DNA of 64,000 bases from Paracentrotus lividus (GCA_940671915.1 CALNVZ010000641.1:36178551-36242550), one strand, 5' to 3'; numbered from the stretch's first letter, positions 11,571-23,565 are shown. Translations and numbers: made by a program. The notes: a model not told the origin generated them from the letters alone.

Positions 11571-12800
11571 ATTTATTCTTGTGTTCTACTGTGGTTAAAA
11601 TTTTAGAAGCTTTCTCAAGCTGTCAAAAGATTTCATATATAAAAATTGGAGATTAAACCAAAATTAATCTTATGATATCCCATTTTGCTTTCCAACCTAA
11701 CATACACATGCAGATATTTACATGTGTAATTAAGTTGCATTTCTTTATCATCCTTAATACTTTCACTTCCTTGTATAGCTGAAGCATGTAGTTCAGAATA
11801 ATATATTGTTATATTTTAACATATATCTTAATGATATCTTAATTGGTCACCAAGGTTCCACTTGGAGCTGTTTTACGATGCTTTGAATTTATTTGAAATG
11901 CATGTCACTGGAATAAACTTGTTCTTTTGTCTTTTTATAAACTTTACAGGTGAAATACTCCTGCGATATTCATTTTGGATTTAATCAGGGATTAACTGCA
12001 GTTTCCTTTCAATAAGGTAACAAACATAAATGAGTGATATTCACTTTACATTTTAAAAGTACAATGTGTTGCTGTTCTCACAAACTGATCAATATATTTA
12101 CAAACATTGCAGTCACCAGGAATGAATTGTACTGTAATGCTAAGGAGAAATTAAAAAAGCGCTAGAAAGAGAGATATTTTTTTGGCAGCATTATTACCAA
12201 GTTCATCGATACAGGCTTAGTCGACACCAATGTACATGGATGTGAGAGAGAGAGAGAGAGAGAAAGAGACTAGTTTGTATCTTTATTCATTTATTTATTC
12301 TATTTCATGTTTTCTATGTTTTTTGCACAACTTTTATCAATTATATTTTATATCTGTAGCGACCGGCATAGAAAATATGGTTTATGTAAGGTTGATTGCT
12401 TCTATTCTATACTGGAAAAATGAAACATTTTTAATGAGTTTTTAACTGTCTATGATGCTGAATGGGTTAAGATTGTAACGCATTAAAGCATAATAATATA
12501 TCAAGATTCTTCCTGAAGCAGAGCATGTTGCAAATCTTCCAAAAATGGTTCTATTAGATTAATTGTTACAATCAAGCAATTAGGGTCAATTATGACTTGG
12601 GACTAGAGATCGACAGGACTAAAAATTTCCACATGAGTTACTGTGCTTGCATGTGCACGCATGCATACTAGAATGGTCTGTAATGGAATTACGCTGCCAT
12701 GGTTCAATTAAATGCATTAGCGGAAAAATTAAATTGGTCTAATTCTGCTGGAATATTGATTGGACGTGCCTCTCTAGCTAGACAAATTACATCTTCGGAT
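11571..12800. other. Non-coding, nothing recognised
   Basis: AT-rich DNA with a short (GA)n run at about 12243-12265. No exon, RNA gene or element is supported. Confidence 0.45.
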
Positions 12801-12907
12801 AAGAGCTAGAAGGATGTTAAAGTGAATACAACTGGTTATGCAAAGGTTGCAGGTTCAATCCCTGACATGGCATTTATGTCCTTGGGCAAGGAATTTTCAT
12901 GCTTTTT
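12801..12907 (+). mobile_element. tRNA-derived SINE fragment, left of the 53-bp array
   Basis: GCAGGTTCAATCCCTG is a good pol III B-box (about 12849-12864), followed by ATGTCCTTGGGCAAGGAATTTTCATGC. The same order of words recurs right of the array (13300-13365), where the body reads CTTGAACAAGGCATTTCATT. This is the head-plus-body layout of a tRNA-derived SINE. Confidence 0.55.
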
Positions 12908-13278
12908 CCTATACAGGGGTAAATCGTCATCATGGTCCTATGAGAAGTGTAGTTTAGTTTCCTATACAGGGGTAGATCGTCATCATGGTCCTATGAGAAG
13001 TGTAGTTTAGTTTCCTATACAGGGGTAGATCGTCATCATGGTTCTATGAGAAGTGTAGTTTAGTTTCCTATACAGGGGTAGATCGTCATCATGGTCCTAT
13101 GAGAAGTGTAGTTTAGTTTCCTATACAGGGGAAGATCGTCATCATGGTCCTATGAAAAGTGTAGTTTAGTTTCCTATACAGGGGTAGATCGTCATCATGG
13201 TTCTATGAGAAGTGTAGTTTAGTTTCCTATACAGGGGTAGATCGTCATCATGGTCCTATGAGAAGTGTAGGTTAGTTG
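12908..13278 (+). repeat. Minisatellite, 53-bp unit, seven copies
   Basis: Units start CCTATACAGGGGTAGATCGT at 12908, 12961, 13014, 13067, 13120, 13173 and 13226, with exact 53-bp spacing and only a few substitutions. Each unit ends GTGTAGTTTAGTTT, which resembles a tRNA A-box, and the last unit runs directly into the head of a SINE. High identity suggests recent expansion. The 62-codon open frame here is a by-product. Confidence 0.95.
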
Positions 13279-13395
13279 TCAAATCATTGACTAGGGATGC
13301 AAAGATCATGGGTTCAATCCCTGGCATTGCACTTCTAAACCTTGAACAAGGCATTTCATTTTTATGCTTGTCGCCATGCTTGCAAAAAAACCCAA
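13257..13395 (+). mobile_element. tRNA-derived SINE joined to the end of the 53-bp array
   Basis: An A-box-like TAGGTTAGTTG (from the last minisatellite unit) is followed about 40 bp later by GGGTTCAATCCCTGG, a B-box, then CTTGAACAAGGCATTTCATT. The SINE head therefore overlaps the array unit. A second fragment of the same SINE lies on the other side of the array. Confidence 0.55.
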
Positions 13396-14122
13396 CAACT
13401 GGGAAACTACTTGTGATTTAAAGTGAAATAGTAGGCCTAATCTTTTGCCTGAAGTTATTCATTAATTATACTTATAGGCAGCCCATTCATACTGTACATT
13501 TGTAGATTACTGTTACGAGTATGACCAGAATGACAATAAAACGGCCCCTTCCAAATATTGAACAGATCTATTTATAATCACCAAGGCACGTTTGGTAAGC
13601 CGAAAGAGATTTCTGTGTTGGCAAGTGGCTCTTGTCTATCAAGGCTATCGACGTTTAACGTCATAATTGTGCGTTGTGTTGGCTCGCTGTGAATGGATTT
13701 AACGAGGGGCCATTATTATGAGAGGGAACTCCTAGTTCAATGGGTCTGTCAACAATTAAAAGTTCAAGTTCACGGTTTCTTTCACATCCTGTACATGTAC
13801 CCAAACTTTATGTTAAGTCAATACAATCACGATGCTGGAAATATGCTTGATTTTGTTGTATATTTGAGCGGAGACAGTACGTGTAGTTCTGCTTTATTTC
13901 TTTCAAAGCTATCAAATGATTATTTGAATTGTTGGGTTATTCTGATAGTTGCATTCATCATGTAGTGTCTACAATAGTATACACTATATTAGCCTACATG
14001 TTCATTTTCTAGAACTTTGCAGGTTACAGTTGGTCCACGTACACAGGTATAGTATACATGTAGGCGTACATTGTCCAAGATCAGCTAAATTATGTGCAAG
14101 GCCTAGATGTGAATGAAACAGA

Positions 14123-14219
14123 GGCCAGTATTCTCAAAGGGTGACTAAAGTTTAGTATGCCTACTACTACATGTATACCTAGACTACCTAACTTTAGTCA
14201 CCCTTCGAGAATACCGGCC
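14123..14219. mobile_element. Short foldback MITE with GGCCAGTATTCTC ends
   Basis: The arms GGCCAGTATTCTCAAAGGGT and its complement at 14190-14219 pair over about 30 bp with two mismatches, and are separated by about 35 bp. No clear target duplication is seen. Confidence 0.65.
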
Positions 14220-14269
14220 ATAGCGTCTAGTTCTACATGTAGGCCCTACTTTTAGGACACTGCGTCATA

Positions 14270-14540
14270 CTCAAAAGCCACCTAACTTTAAGCCTAGCTT
14301 AAATCTGTGGTTTAACTATGGCTTGCTAAAAGGGACCTTATTCCGAAAAATAGATGTTCATTTCACCATAATTTTTGGTAGTGAAACTATCAAAAACTGC
14401 TTGGGAATGATAAGTACAAAAGTTTCCATTACAATTAAAACACAAAAAATTACAAAAATTCAGTGAAGGTGATAGGAACATGCAACATAGACAGATTGAT
14501 TCCCTTTTAGCAAGCCATAGTTAAACCACAGATTTAATCC
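14270..14540. mobile_element. TIR family G, copy 1 (TTAAATCTGTGGTTTAAC)
   Basis: AGCTTAAATCTGTGGTTTAAC with ATGGCTTGCTAAAAGGG on the left is mirrored by CCCTTTTAGCAAGCCATAG and GTTAAACCACAGATTTAA on the right. The same terminal words form the arms of the intronic element at 54930-55208. Ends are approximate. Confidence 0.7.
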
Positions 14541-14616
14541 ATAAGATTTTGTGCCGTGTAATTAGCATATAACTGTAGCGTACTTGTACTATGGGTTTTA
14601 GTCAATAGATTGTTAA

Positions 14617-15254
14617 AGAAGGAGTCCGGGCTGAAATTTAAAAGTTTTGTAAAGTAAAGAAAAATTTAACAAGCACAACACAGAAAATTTCATCAAAATC
14701 GGATGAAAAATAACAAAGATTATGATTTTTTTAGGTATTGATTATTTTTTCGTAAAAACAGTTCTTGCATTAGTCTCATTTGTCTCATTTGATGAAATAT
14801 TTGAATATTCAAACTGAGCAAAATGATGATGTCACAGTCCCCCTACTTACTTGTGATATTTTAATTATATGAAATCCTATTTTCTTCATATTTTTCATAA
14901 TATAATGCATAATACAGAAAATTTTTCCCACACATATGAAAATAGGTAAAAACACTAGTGACCTTGAACATTCCACAAGGATTAATTCCTGTGTTTATGT
15001 CTTGGAACAAGAGAAAATCTTGATAATTGTAATCATAGCAATTAAATACAAAGAAAGTAGGCAACGGGACTGTAAGACATCATCAGTTTGCCAATTTGAA
15101 GATGGCAAAAACTGTTTCCTAAAAAAATTCAAAACCTAAGAAAATTCATAACTTTGCTATTCATGACTCGATTTTGATGAAATTTTCAATGTTGTGCTTT
15201 TTAGATTTTACTTTATTTTTCTAATAATGCAAATCTCCAGCCCGGAGGAGTCCT
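14617..15254. mobile_element. TIR element flanked by TTAA (piggyBac- or Kolobok-like)
   Basis: The left end AGAAGGAGTCCGGGCTG and right end CAGCCCGGAGGAGTCCT are near-complements, and TTAA flanks both sides (14613-14616, 15255-15258). The inner arms also pair (GCACAACACAGAAAATTTCATCAAAATCG against its complement near 15165-15205). Length 638 bp, no coding capacity. A TTAA target is used by piggyBac and Kolobok; the TIR alone does not choose between them. Confidence 0.72.
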
Positions 15255-15733
15255 TTAAGAAGATGTTGGATAGAGTCATCCCATACTTAGGCTGTGATTA
15301 CCTATGATAAGCCCCTTCCTGACTATACAATTCACTCTGACAATCAATTACTTCACACAACAGACTAGGAATGACTTAATGAGCCAATTACAGCACCCAT
15401 CCTGTTATATGCAAATCAGATGAATGCATACTGTGGTTGTAGTCTGCAAGCACAGACTCTGTTTTGAAACCAAACACAAATTTCAAGGATTATTGCGCCT
15501 ACCCGGTAGTTCACTTTGCAGCAATGTCAATCGATTGCTACTTTGTTGAGGCACAAAAAATCTGGACTGCTAGTAAAGTTCCAATACAATCAGAAAATAT
15601 ACATAGTCTTAAAGTTCATACTCTGGTTTGCAGTAAATGATATTCCAGGGTCTGCACTTGCAAACTACACGTACATGTACATGTTGAAGCATATAGAGTA
15701 AGCAATGAAGCAGTGTTATTGGTCTGGGATGTA

Positions 15734-16617
15734 GGGGAGACCGGGGACAATTGTAACACTTTTTTCCAAATTTGACTTATCAACTTTATTATAACTAAAT
15801 ACTTGCTTAAACCAAGTAAAACGAAACTTGGATATCTTAGCTCGACATATGAATAGGTTTGGGTTATGTAAAACTATTTATTTTGAAGCCATTATCATTT
15901 CAAAACATGAGGTCGAGTGTTACAATTGCCCCTAAACCAGGGGCAATTGTAACAGATGTACGGTGCAATTGTAACACATGAAATTGTAACATTTTGCTTT
16001 TCTTTATCAAAGCTATGCACTTGACAGATCCAAGATTTAAACAACATTAACCACATCAGCTAATTATTATAAAACATGACAATGCTTGAATTAAGTTACA
16101 TTATATTTTCCACTTGTTATATACATGGCATAGGATTATTGCAGAAGTTTACGTGCTCTGTACGGGCGATGACAGCGCGCTGAATTGTCCCGGGGCTAGG
16201 TACGGGGCAAAAGTATTTCCTAAACGGCATTGTTACTATTGCCCCTGTGGTGGGCGACCATATTTACAGAGATTTTTTTCTATCTTAGCTTAGGTACATG
16301 TATTCATCGTTGAAACGTTAGCAAAATATGGCCTAAGAACATAATTTCTAAATATATAAAAATGAGAGCCGTAGCTCATCCACATATTTGTCCAGAAGAA
16401 AAACAATGGGTAATGTGAAATATTACTTTCCTACTCAAAAAACGATTTTTCTGCTGTAGAAAGTTCCACGAACCGTTAAATCTGCTAATACTCAAACAGC
16501 ATGAGGAGCGATGAAATGCGCATGCTCTGTACAAATTTTAAGTTTGTGGCATGTTTCTGCTAGGGATGGGAGCCCCTGTTACAATTGCCCCGTGTTACAA
16601 TTGTCCCCGGTCTCCCC
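15734..16617. mobile_element. TIR element with GGGGAGACCGGGGACAATTG ends, TA flanks
   Basis: An 884-bp element starts GGGGAGACCGGGGACAATTG and ends with the exact complement, flanked by TA (15732-15733, 16618-16619). The terminal words are repeated inside as GTTACAATTGCCCC and GGGGCAATTGTAACA (about 15917-15985 and 16573-16590). Non-autonomous; no transposase frame. TA flanks fit Tc1/mariner-like integration. Confidence 0.85.
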
Positions 16618-16865
16618 TAATGCAAGAACCAGAACGAGGCTTCCTTGTTGTCAATTTCCACAGACAAAGGGGGTAATTAAAGGTATCATTTAGTAATCAC
16701 GTGGTTGATTGGTGAATTTTCTATTTATAAAGTTCTCAAAAAATATATTAACAATCTCATCAACATTTCTTTTGTTTCTTTTGATCCTTTATCATAAAAT
16801 GGTGGCAGCGGTGGGATTTAAATGAGAAATAATGAAAGCTTTCTTCTGGTAGATAAAAGTTCGAA

Positions 16866-16985
16866 AAAAATGAGCAAAGAAAATTGGGTACAATCAGGAT
16901 TTGAACCAGGGACCTCCTGATTACTAGTCAGGTGCTCTACCAGCTGAGCTATAGTAAACCCACTCCGGGTTAACTCTTTAATTCT
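16866..16985 (-). repeat. Repeat family F, solo copy with tRNA-Thr-like sequence
   Basis: AAAATGAGCAAAGAAAATTGG is followed, on the minus strand sense, by a tRNA-like segment: B-box GGTTCAAATCC, anticodon arm CCTGACTAGTAATCAGG (loop CTAGTAA, anticodon AGT, threonine) and A-box TAGCTCAGCTGG. The acceptor ends do not pair, so it is not a working tRNA. The same sequence makes up the block at 51935-52713. Confidence 0.75.
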
Positions 16986-17255
16986 TGTCTTACATGTACA
17001 TGTATAAAAGTTGGAAGGAAAAGAAGGGTCATTTGTGGTAAAATAGTTGAGGTATCTTCTACATTTTGTAGCGGTGCTTTCAAATTTGGGAGCTTACTCT
17101 TTTTCCTGCTTGTCTGTTGATGTTTGAAGGTGAGAGCATGAGGAGAAATGAAAGGAAAATTAAAAAGTAAATGGGGATTTTTTTTTTCCATCTCTATTGT
17201 TAGTTTTTACAAGTAGTACTTGGGCATTTACCATTGAGCCACAGTATATACATGT

Positions 17256-19359
17256 GGGCAATTCCACAGAAATCCGGACAAGGGTGCCAGAAATTCATAA
17301 TGATATTTGGTTAAAATAATTTTGATTTTCAAAAAATACATGAGTTGAAGTTTTAAGAATCAATAAAATATTTACCGATGGCGGCCATTTTCACCTTCTA
17401 AACAAATGCCGAAGTATCACAATAGATTTTGGGTATAGGAAAGGTATATTTACAAAAAACTCATTTTCATTTTCCCAACTAAAACTTTTCTGTTCCAGAT
17501 AATCTTTCACATGGATAAAGTTGTTTGAAAGACATTTTTATCAACGTATTTCAAAAAATTTGGTTCAATTTTGTACTTTGGCAAAACTTGAGATTTAAAT
17601 TACCCTCATTTGGGATGTAACGTCAGTTACCGAAAACATGAAATTGTTTATTTTTTTCAACAACGAAGAAAGTATCAACTATGCCAATTAAGATTTCTAA
17701 TTGTCTGACTGCATCTCATTATTATCAATAGCAAAGCTATGGATATTCAACATACAATCAAGTCAAAATCGACATCGATTTGTGTAACGTCAGTTACCAT
17801 GACCTAGTGTAACGTCAGTTACCATGATGCAATTATCGTTTCTTTAAAAAAAAATACAATTTGGACACCTGTATGTATCTGAAGTGATTACCATTGATTA
17901 AACTAATCATCTAGCGATAAAAATGCTGTATGTGTCAATGGTAACTTCTTCTTTTAATGATTTATGAGTTGGGAAAAGCCATGTCGTGTACATATTCATA
18001 TAGGCCTAAGCCCTCCCAAATCTACTTTAGATTTTCAGTAATTATCTATTGATGTGATCAGGATCCATTGCTATATATCTGTATTTGGAATAATTGAGCA
18101 AACAATTTTGAATGTTATGATAAATGTAAATACAATTTTTGTTTGTATTCAAAAACTTCTCTCTGTATTTTTATAATACATAAATGGAGAAGAAAAAAGA
18201 AAAAAAAAGTATGTCAAAGCTCCTACATGTATGTCTGCTGCATCTGCTGGATGTACGCGATTTTTGTAGAACAAAGCACAGAACAAACACTTTACTTTGA
18301 CAGGCTTTTCATTTTGATGCCCAAAAGACTAACAGTGATTTTCAACAATTTCAATACCCAGCTTTGAAATTCAGTATTTTTATTACTACTGATCATGACA
18401 TTGGACAAAATGAGTTAAATGAAAATCACTGTTCATACATTAAGTTTGAATTGAGGAAGAAACTGTTTAAAAGTGATTTCGAAAGGTTGATAACAATTCA
18501 CCTAAGAATTGTTGTGTGCTTGTAAGGATTTAGAATCAATAAAGTGAACCCAATTCTGCCAAGATTCACATGCACTACACAAAAATACATGTGTGGGACA
18601 TCCTACGTGTATTAATCATTCAAAAAACCATTTTAGAGTTTCTTGATATCTTAATAGTAACATATTCAATTTATAAGTGATGGATAGTACAATGGTAGAA
18701 GAAAAAATTTTCAAAATATTCTGTACAAACCTATAGGAAATGTATGTGTACAACTGTTCATGTTCAACAGAAAAGTTTTAGCTAAATAATAGGAAAATGA
18801 TTACATTACTTCTTATTTGGCCAATCTGTTGCCTAGAACACAGGTATGATATCATATCAAAACATAATTCTAAAGCCAGGAAAACAAAATTTTGGATCGA
18901 TTCAAATTGGGATTTTACATGTGTAAAGTCTATGGAAGAGATGTAGGGTAACGTCAGTTACGTAACGTCACGTTACCACATGTCTTCACAAAAGTTTCCC
19001 CAGCATAAAACAAAATTATGAAAATCTCTTCTTATTTTGCAAATGTGTTCATGAAGACTAGGAATGATGTCATATAAGACTTATCATTATAACACGTCGT
19101 GGACATGAGATATTTAGATTTTGAATCAAACACCCTGATTTTGCATGTCCGTTTTCATGTAACGTCATTACCGACACGTTTTTGCTTGGGTTTCAATGAA
19201 TGATGTTTGGGTGGAATTTTTTTATACAACGCCTTGCTTTACACTAACTTATAAAGGATATATTATTTGAAGACCAGGTTATTCTTATTTATTTTAAACT
19301 ACAAACAAAGAAGTAGAAAATTCTGGTTGTGTGTAACGTCAGTTACCGTGGAATTGCCC
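17256..19359. mobile_element. TIR family C, long copy (2.1 kb, ATGT target duplication)
   Basis: Starts GGGCAATTCCACAGAAAT and ends ACCGTGGAATTGCCC. ATGT lies on both sides (17252-17255, 19360-19363), a 4-bp target duplication as in the short copy at 8874. TAACGTCAGTTAC or close variants occur near 17617, 17784, 17808, 18947, 19157 and 19332. The last 170 bp align with the right arm of the short copy. I see no open frame that could be a transposase, so it is a non-autonomous or decayed member. Confidence 0.85.
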
Positions 19360-19376
19360 ATGTAAGGATTATGAAA

Positions 19377-20708
19377 GGCAAGTCCAAGATAATGTCCCTT
19401 AAAGAGACAAAATTTCATCTTTGTCTTATGAAGGAGTGTTTTGGTAGAATATGAAAGCCTGAAATGTCAAACTCAGATTTCATTAAGAAAAATTTGTTTA
19501 TATGCAAATTTATGCCAAATTTGGGGATCTAATTGCATATTGGTAAACAGAGCGTTACGTATAGGGTCATTTATAAAAATTATAGAAAATCAAAACAAAA
19601 TTAGTGAGATTTTAATCATGGGCTGGGACATGGACCCCTTATCATTTCAAAATTTTAGATAAAAAAATTGGTGAAATCTAATTTAATATGCAAATTTGAT
19701 CGTGTCCAAGCATGAAATGTCCCATACGTAACAAATTGAGGACATTTTGTTATTAATTTCCCAGAATACAACACTTGAATTGTTGCAACTCTGGGAAGTT
19801 CTAATTATTCCAGTGGGGACGTGTATAATCCATTTTAAGTTTTGAAAATTTAATTAACTTTTTAATTTATAGTTAATTAAAATATGTTACGTATGGGGAA
19901 AATGTGTTACGTATGGGACATTTGTACACAATGTCAATGGGGAAGTTTGTGTACAAGTGAATGTAGAAAAAAAAAAAATAAGAGTGCTCCAAAAAGTGAT
20001 TTATTCACATTTTCTGGGTTTATATTTGCTTTGCCATGATACTTGATCCATGAAAAAAATTAACCAAAAAATTGGCAATAATGGAGAAATATGGAAAAAT
20101 AAAAACTAATAGAATACATAAGAAATTCACAAAACAATGAAAAACATAAGAATGAATAGTGGGAATTGTCAATTTCTTTTAAAATCCTATTGAATATGTT
20201 TCCATACATCATTTTAAAAGAAAAAAAATCTTTTGCTATTTCCATATTTGAAAAAAAAATTGATTTTAGAAACATGGATCAAATTGTGTGCATTCTCTAT
20301 GGGGACAAATTGTCCCATACGTAACACGTCCTCTCCGATTTTAACAAAGGCTTACCAAAAAAGTGACAATCATTATGACTCCAAACTTTACAGAAGTAAA
20401 GAGGGTTGGACCTTTCATCACACCAAACTTCAATACATCAGTGGAAATACTTTCAGAGAGTTTTGGAGTTGAAAATTTTTCTTAAAAAACTTGAATTCCT
20501 CTGGTCCCATAGTAACGCACTACATTTCATGCTATTGCGTCAAAGGTCAAAGGTCATATGTCGTCATCTCCCATCAGTGTATTACTCTCTTGGATACCTA
20601 TCATGAGGATGAGAAAAAATAGTACCCTTAACCTTCAAAAAGATTTTATAGAGGGTAAAAGGCTCTGAAATGTCCCATATGTAACATGCGGATTATCTTG
20701 GACTTGCC
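19377..20708. mobile_element. TIR element with GGCAAGTCCAAGATAAT ends
   Basis: GGCAAGTCCAAGATAAT at the left is matched by ATTATCTTGGACTTGCC at the right, 1.33 kb apart. The word GTCCCATACGTAACA or its complement recurs inside (about 19717, 19883, 19902, 20312, 20670). It starts only 17 bp after the family C element ends. Several open frames up to 79 codons have no recognisable domain. Target duplication unclear. Confidence 0.78.
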
Positions 20709-21939
20709 CAGAAATGCTCCATGCTCCAAAGTGAGCCCTATACAATCATGTAGATACATTTTTTTTATGTCCCTACAATGTACATGTACTGTTAGGTTGA
20801 ATTGTTGGTTCAGTGGTAAGCTCAAGATACACTTATGATTGATGATTGATATAGTGTGTGACACATGTGTATTGATTGTAATTTGAGTGTATTTGCCATC
20901 ACCTGATCAGTACACTTCATTCCCGCTCCCTCTAGAGAATCCTGTTTCGTTACATTTACTTTTTAACATTAGACTCTCTTTAGTCCTACGTAGTATGAAT
21001 AGAGGAGGGGAAAGAATTGATGGTGTGAAAAAGTTTTGAGTAGTGGAATGGGAATGTACTGTAAACAGTGAGGCTCTTTAGGGAGAGGGCCTTGTGTATG
21101 TAGTGTATTCTATAGACACAGACACTGTTTAGGCAATTCCAGACAGCTTTGCATTGAGCTTCATGTGATCTAATTTTATTGGTATCCGACTTTATTTTTT
21201 GGCATCTACTCGATTTTAGGCTGAGTACCTCTGAGTACATGGGTGACACAAAGTAAAGTATAAAGCATTGGTAGGTGATATGCTAGTCAAGGGTTTGTGG
21301 CAGTAAACCATCATCAGTCAAATCTTGAAATGATTGGTCTTTTATCAGATCACCTCTTCTTTTCTGAGCTGTGTCAAAAACCTACAGCTACGTAAGATAT
21401 ATACACATGTAGTCTCAAATTCAAACCAGAGCTCTTTTTAAAGAACCATGACGAACTAGGTTAAGTTTCTACGTACTTTTGTACAAACTACATGTATGTG
21501 CATGTACATGTACGTGTATAGGAGCAAGCTGTGTCAGAGAGTCCGTGACAGCATGTTCGTGTTCTGAGAACGAGGTCCACAGAGAGCGTGATTTCCTGGC
21601 CGACTGCACTTCTGAAGACGGGTGTAAATAGACGTGATGGGAATATCAGACCAGTGACACATCATATAATTCACAAGTCCTCTTAAAAGGAAAGTCCACA
21701 CTGACATCATAATCAGAAGTTCTCAATAACAGTTTAACACCTAGAGACTGTGTGAAAATTGTCAGCTTACTCCCTGACGGAAGGAGTTTTGCTGTGTTTG
21801 TATCAGGGTGTTTCAATAAGAAATACATGTACTCGTAAAACATACTTTTTGTGCAGAATTAGAATTGGTTTTGGGCGGTTTATTGAGTAAGCTGATGGGC
21901 GGTCTTGGGCAGTTTTGGTGCTAAAGGGTTAAAGGGACA
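20709..21939. other. Non-coding, minor duplication
   Basis: AT-rich DNA rich in TACATGTAC words (about 20780, 21480-21515). The phrase GGAAAGTCCACACTGACATCA near 21690 returns as GGAAAGTACACACTGACATCA near 22175, a dispersed duplicate about 480 bp apart. No exon is supported. Confidence 0.4.
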
Positions 21940-22102
21940 GTCTCCACTCACAAGCTTTGCTTCTCAGGGGTCCTAAAAGACCTTTCATATCATATTGTAT
22001 TTTATGTATCACCTGATTATAACGTTTTGTACTCATATGTCTGGTTTTTGAATAAATTAAACTTGAACTTGAACTTGAACTTGAACTTGAACTTGAACTT
22101 GA
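21940..22102 (+). mobile_element. LINE 3' end with (GAACTT)n tail
   Basis: CTCACAAGCTTTGCTTCTCAGGGGTCCTAAAA opens a 160-bp 3' region that ends GAATAAATTAAACTTGAACTT and about seven GAACTT repeats. A second copy at 52750-52916 shares the opening but ends in AAATG repeats. A conserved 3' region with a variable simple-repeat tail is typical of CR1/L2-like LINEs. Confidence 0.6.
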
Positions 22103-23066
22103 CTCTTCAGAATTCCTCTTAAATGGACAGGCCTCTCGAACATATTTTTCAGCTAGGAACATGTCCTCTGAAAGGGAAAGTACACACTGACATCATTATA
22201 AGAAGTCTTCATAAAGCGGCAGTCAAATATAGTTTGTTCGATAAAGTCAGATAAACAAGCAAATGGTTATCTTCATTTTGGGAGCACCTACATGACAATA
22301 GAATTAAATGGAATTTGTGTTCAAGACGTTCAAATTATCGAGGAGGTACATGTATATTGTCTGGCAGCAAAATGTAAATATTGTGAGAACATAAATAAAA
22401 GAGTTATAAGAAATACATTGATGTACAATGTATTTATCAACACAGCCTATCAATTACTGCTGGTAACTTTCATTTGACCTTATCTAAGATGGACAGTTTT
22501 CCTGCAATAACCGCTTCCGTGTTACAATCATTTCCTTCAAAACCCGGAAGTGATTACAGTGATAATAATGTGCAATATGAAGATATGTATTTGGAAGAGA
22601 TATGATTTGACCTTGAACTGTCATTGTTTTAATTTAATTCATGATGACTGTCCAGGTTTACATATATTTACCTGCCACGATTTTCTGCTAGGAAAGATTA
22701 GTAAATTAAACAAAAATTGATAATTTACAATGACTGTCTGCATTTAATTACATGTTCAAGGAAATAGTTTGTGTGCAAACATACTGTAGGCCTACAATGT
22801 ACATTATCAGATATATATTTTTTTTTTAAATCGATCTTGGATATTTATGGTAGACCCCTAAAGGTATGACATCATTATCTTTATCTTGTAAATGTTGATT
22901 ATTTGTTGATACTTTGATCATTCCAATCATCTTGCAATTTATAAATTTAAGCCATTATGATGCAGATCAAAACCAACATTAAACAAAGATGTCTGGTTGT
23001 ATATTGTACAATTACAACTGCATTTGTTTGATATGCAAACATGCTTTAGGATATTTACTCTGTGCG
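22103..23066. other. Non-coding, nothing recognised
   Basis: AT-rich DNA. A small inverted pair, CTTCCGTG and CGGAAG, lies near 22515-22550. No exon is supported. Confidence 0.4.
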
Positions 23067-23565
23067 TAAATCCTGCACGGATGACGAATGTCACTAGGCG
23101 GTCCTGCACCAGCTCGAGTTAAAAAAATAGCGCGCTAATTGGTGGATCGGGAAAAAACCTGAATAAAGAAACAAGTCCTGTGTACATGTAGCTCAAGCTT
23201 CAGCCAAAGTTTCCCATTAACGACCTGACCTGACCTTGAGCAAACCAGCCTGATATGTAATGCAAAACTGGTAACTACCGCTAGCGTAGGCACGCACAGG
23301 TGCACGATTTTGGATTTATCACTTTGCTCAATAGAGCGCTATTTCATGCTAAAACCGCAAACCAGCTCAAGTTTTATTTAAAAAGCCTTTGATGACTTGG
23401 GCTGGGATTACCTCCAAATTAGCGCCTATTTGAGTAAAAAGCGAGATCCTCTCTGATCGGGCTAATTCATCGGATCCAAATAGCGCGCTATTTAAAAAAT
23501 CTCAAGCTAGTGCAGCACTGCCTTACAATGCATGTGCACAAATCCTACACGGATGACGAATGTCA
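23067..23565. mobile_element. TIR element (23097-23522) between two copies of a 26-bp word
   Basis: The element starts GGCGGTCCTGCACCAGCTCG, carries AATAGCGCGCTA near both ends, and ends AGCTAGTGCAGCACTGCC. The flanking 3 bases are CTA and TTA, so a PIF/Harbinger-like 3-bp target is possible. A 26-bp word beginning AAATCCTGCACGGATGACGA lies just left of it (23067-23092) and returns, with one mismatch, at 23540-23565 after a 17-bp gap. Confidence 0.7.
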
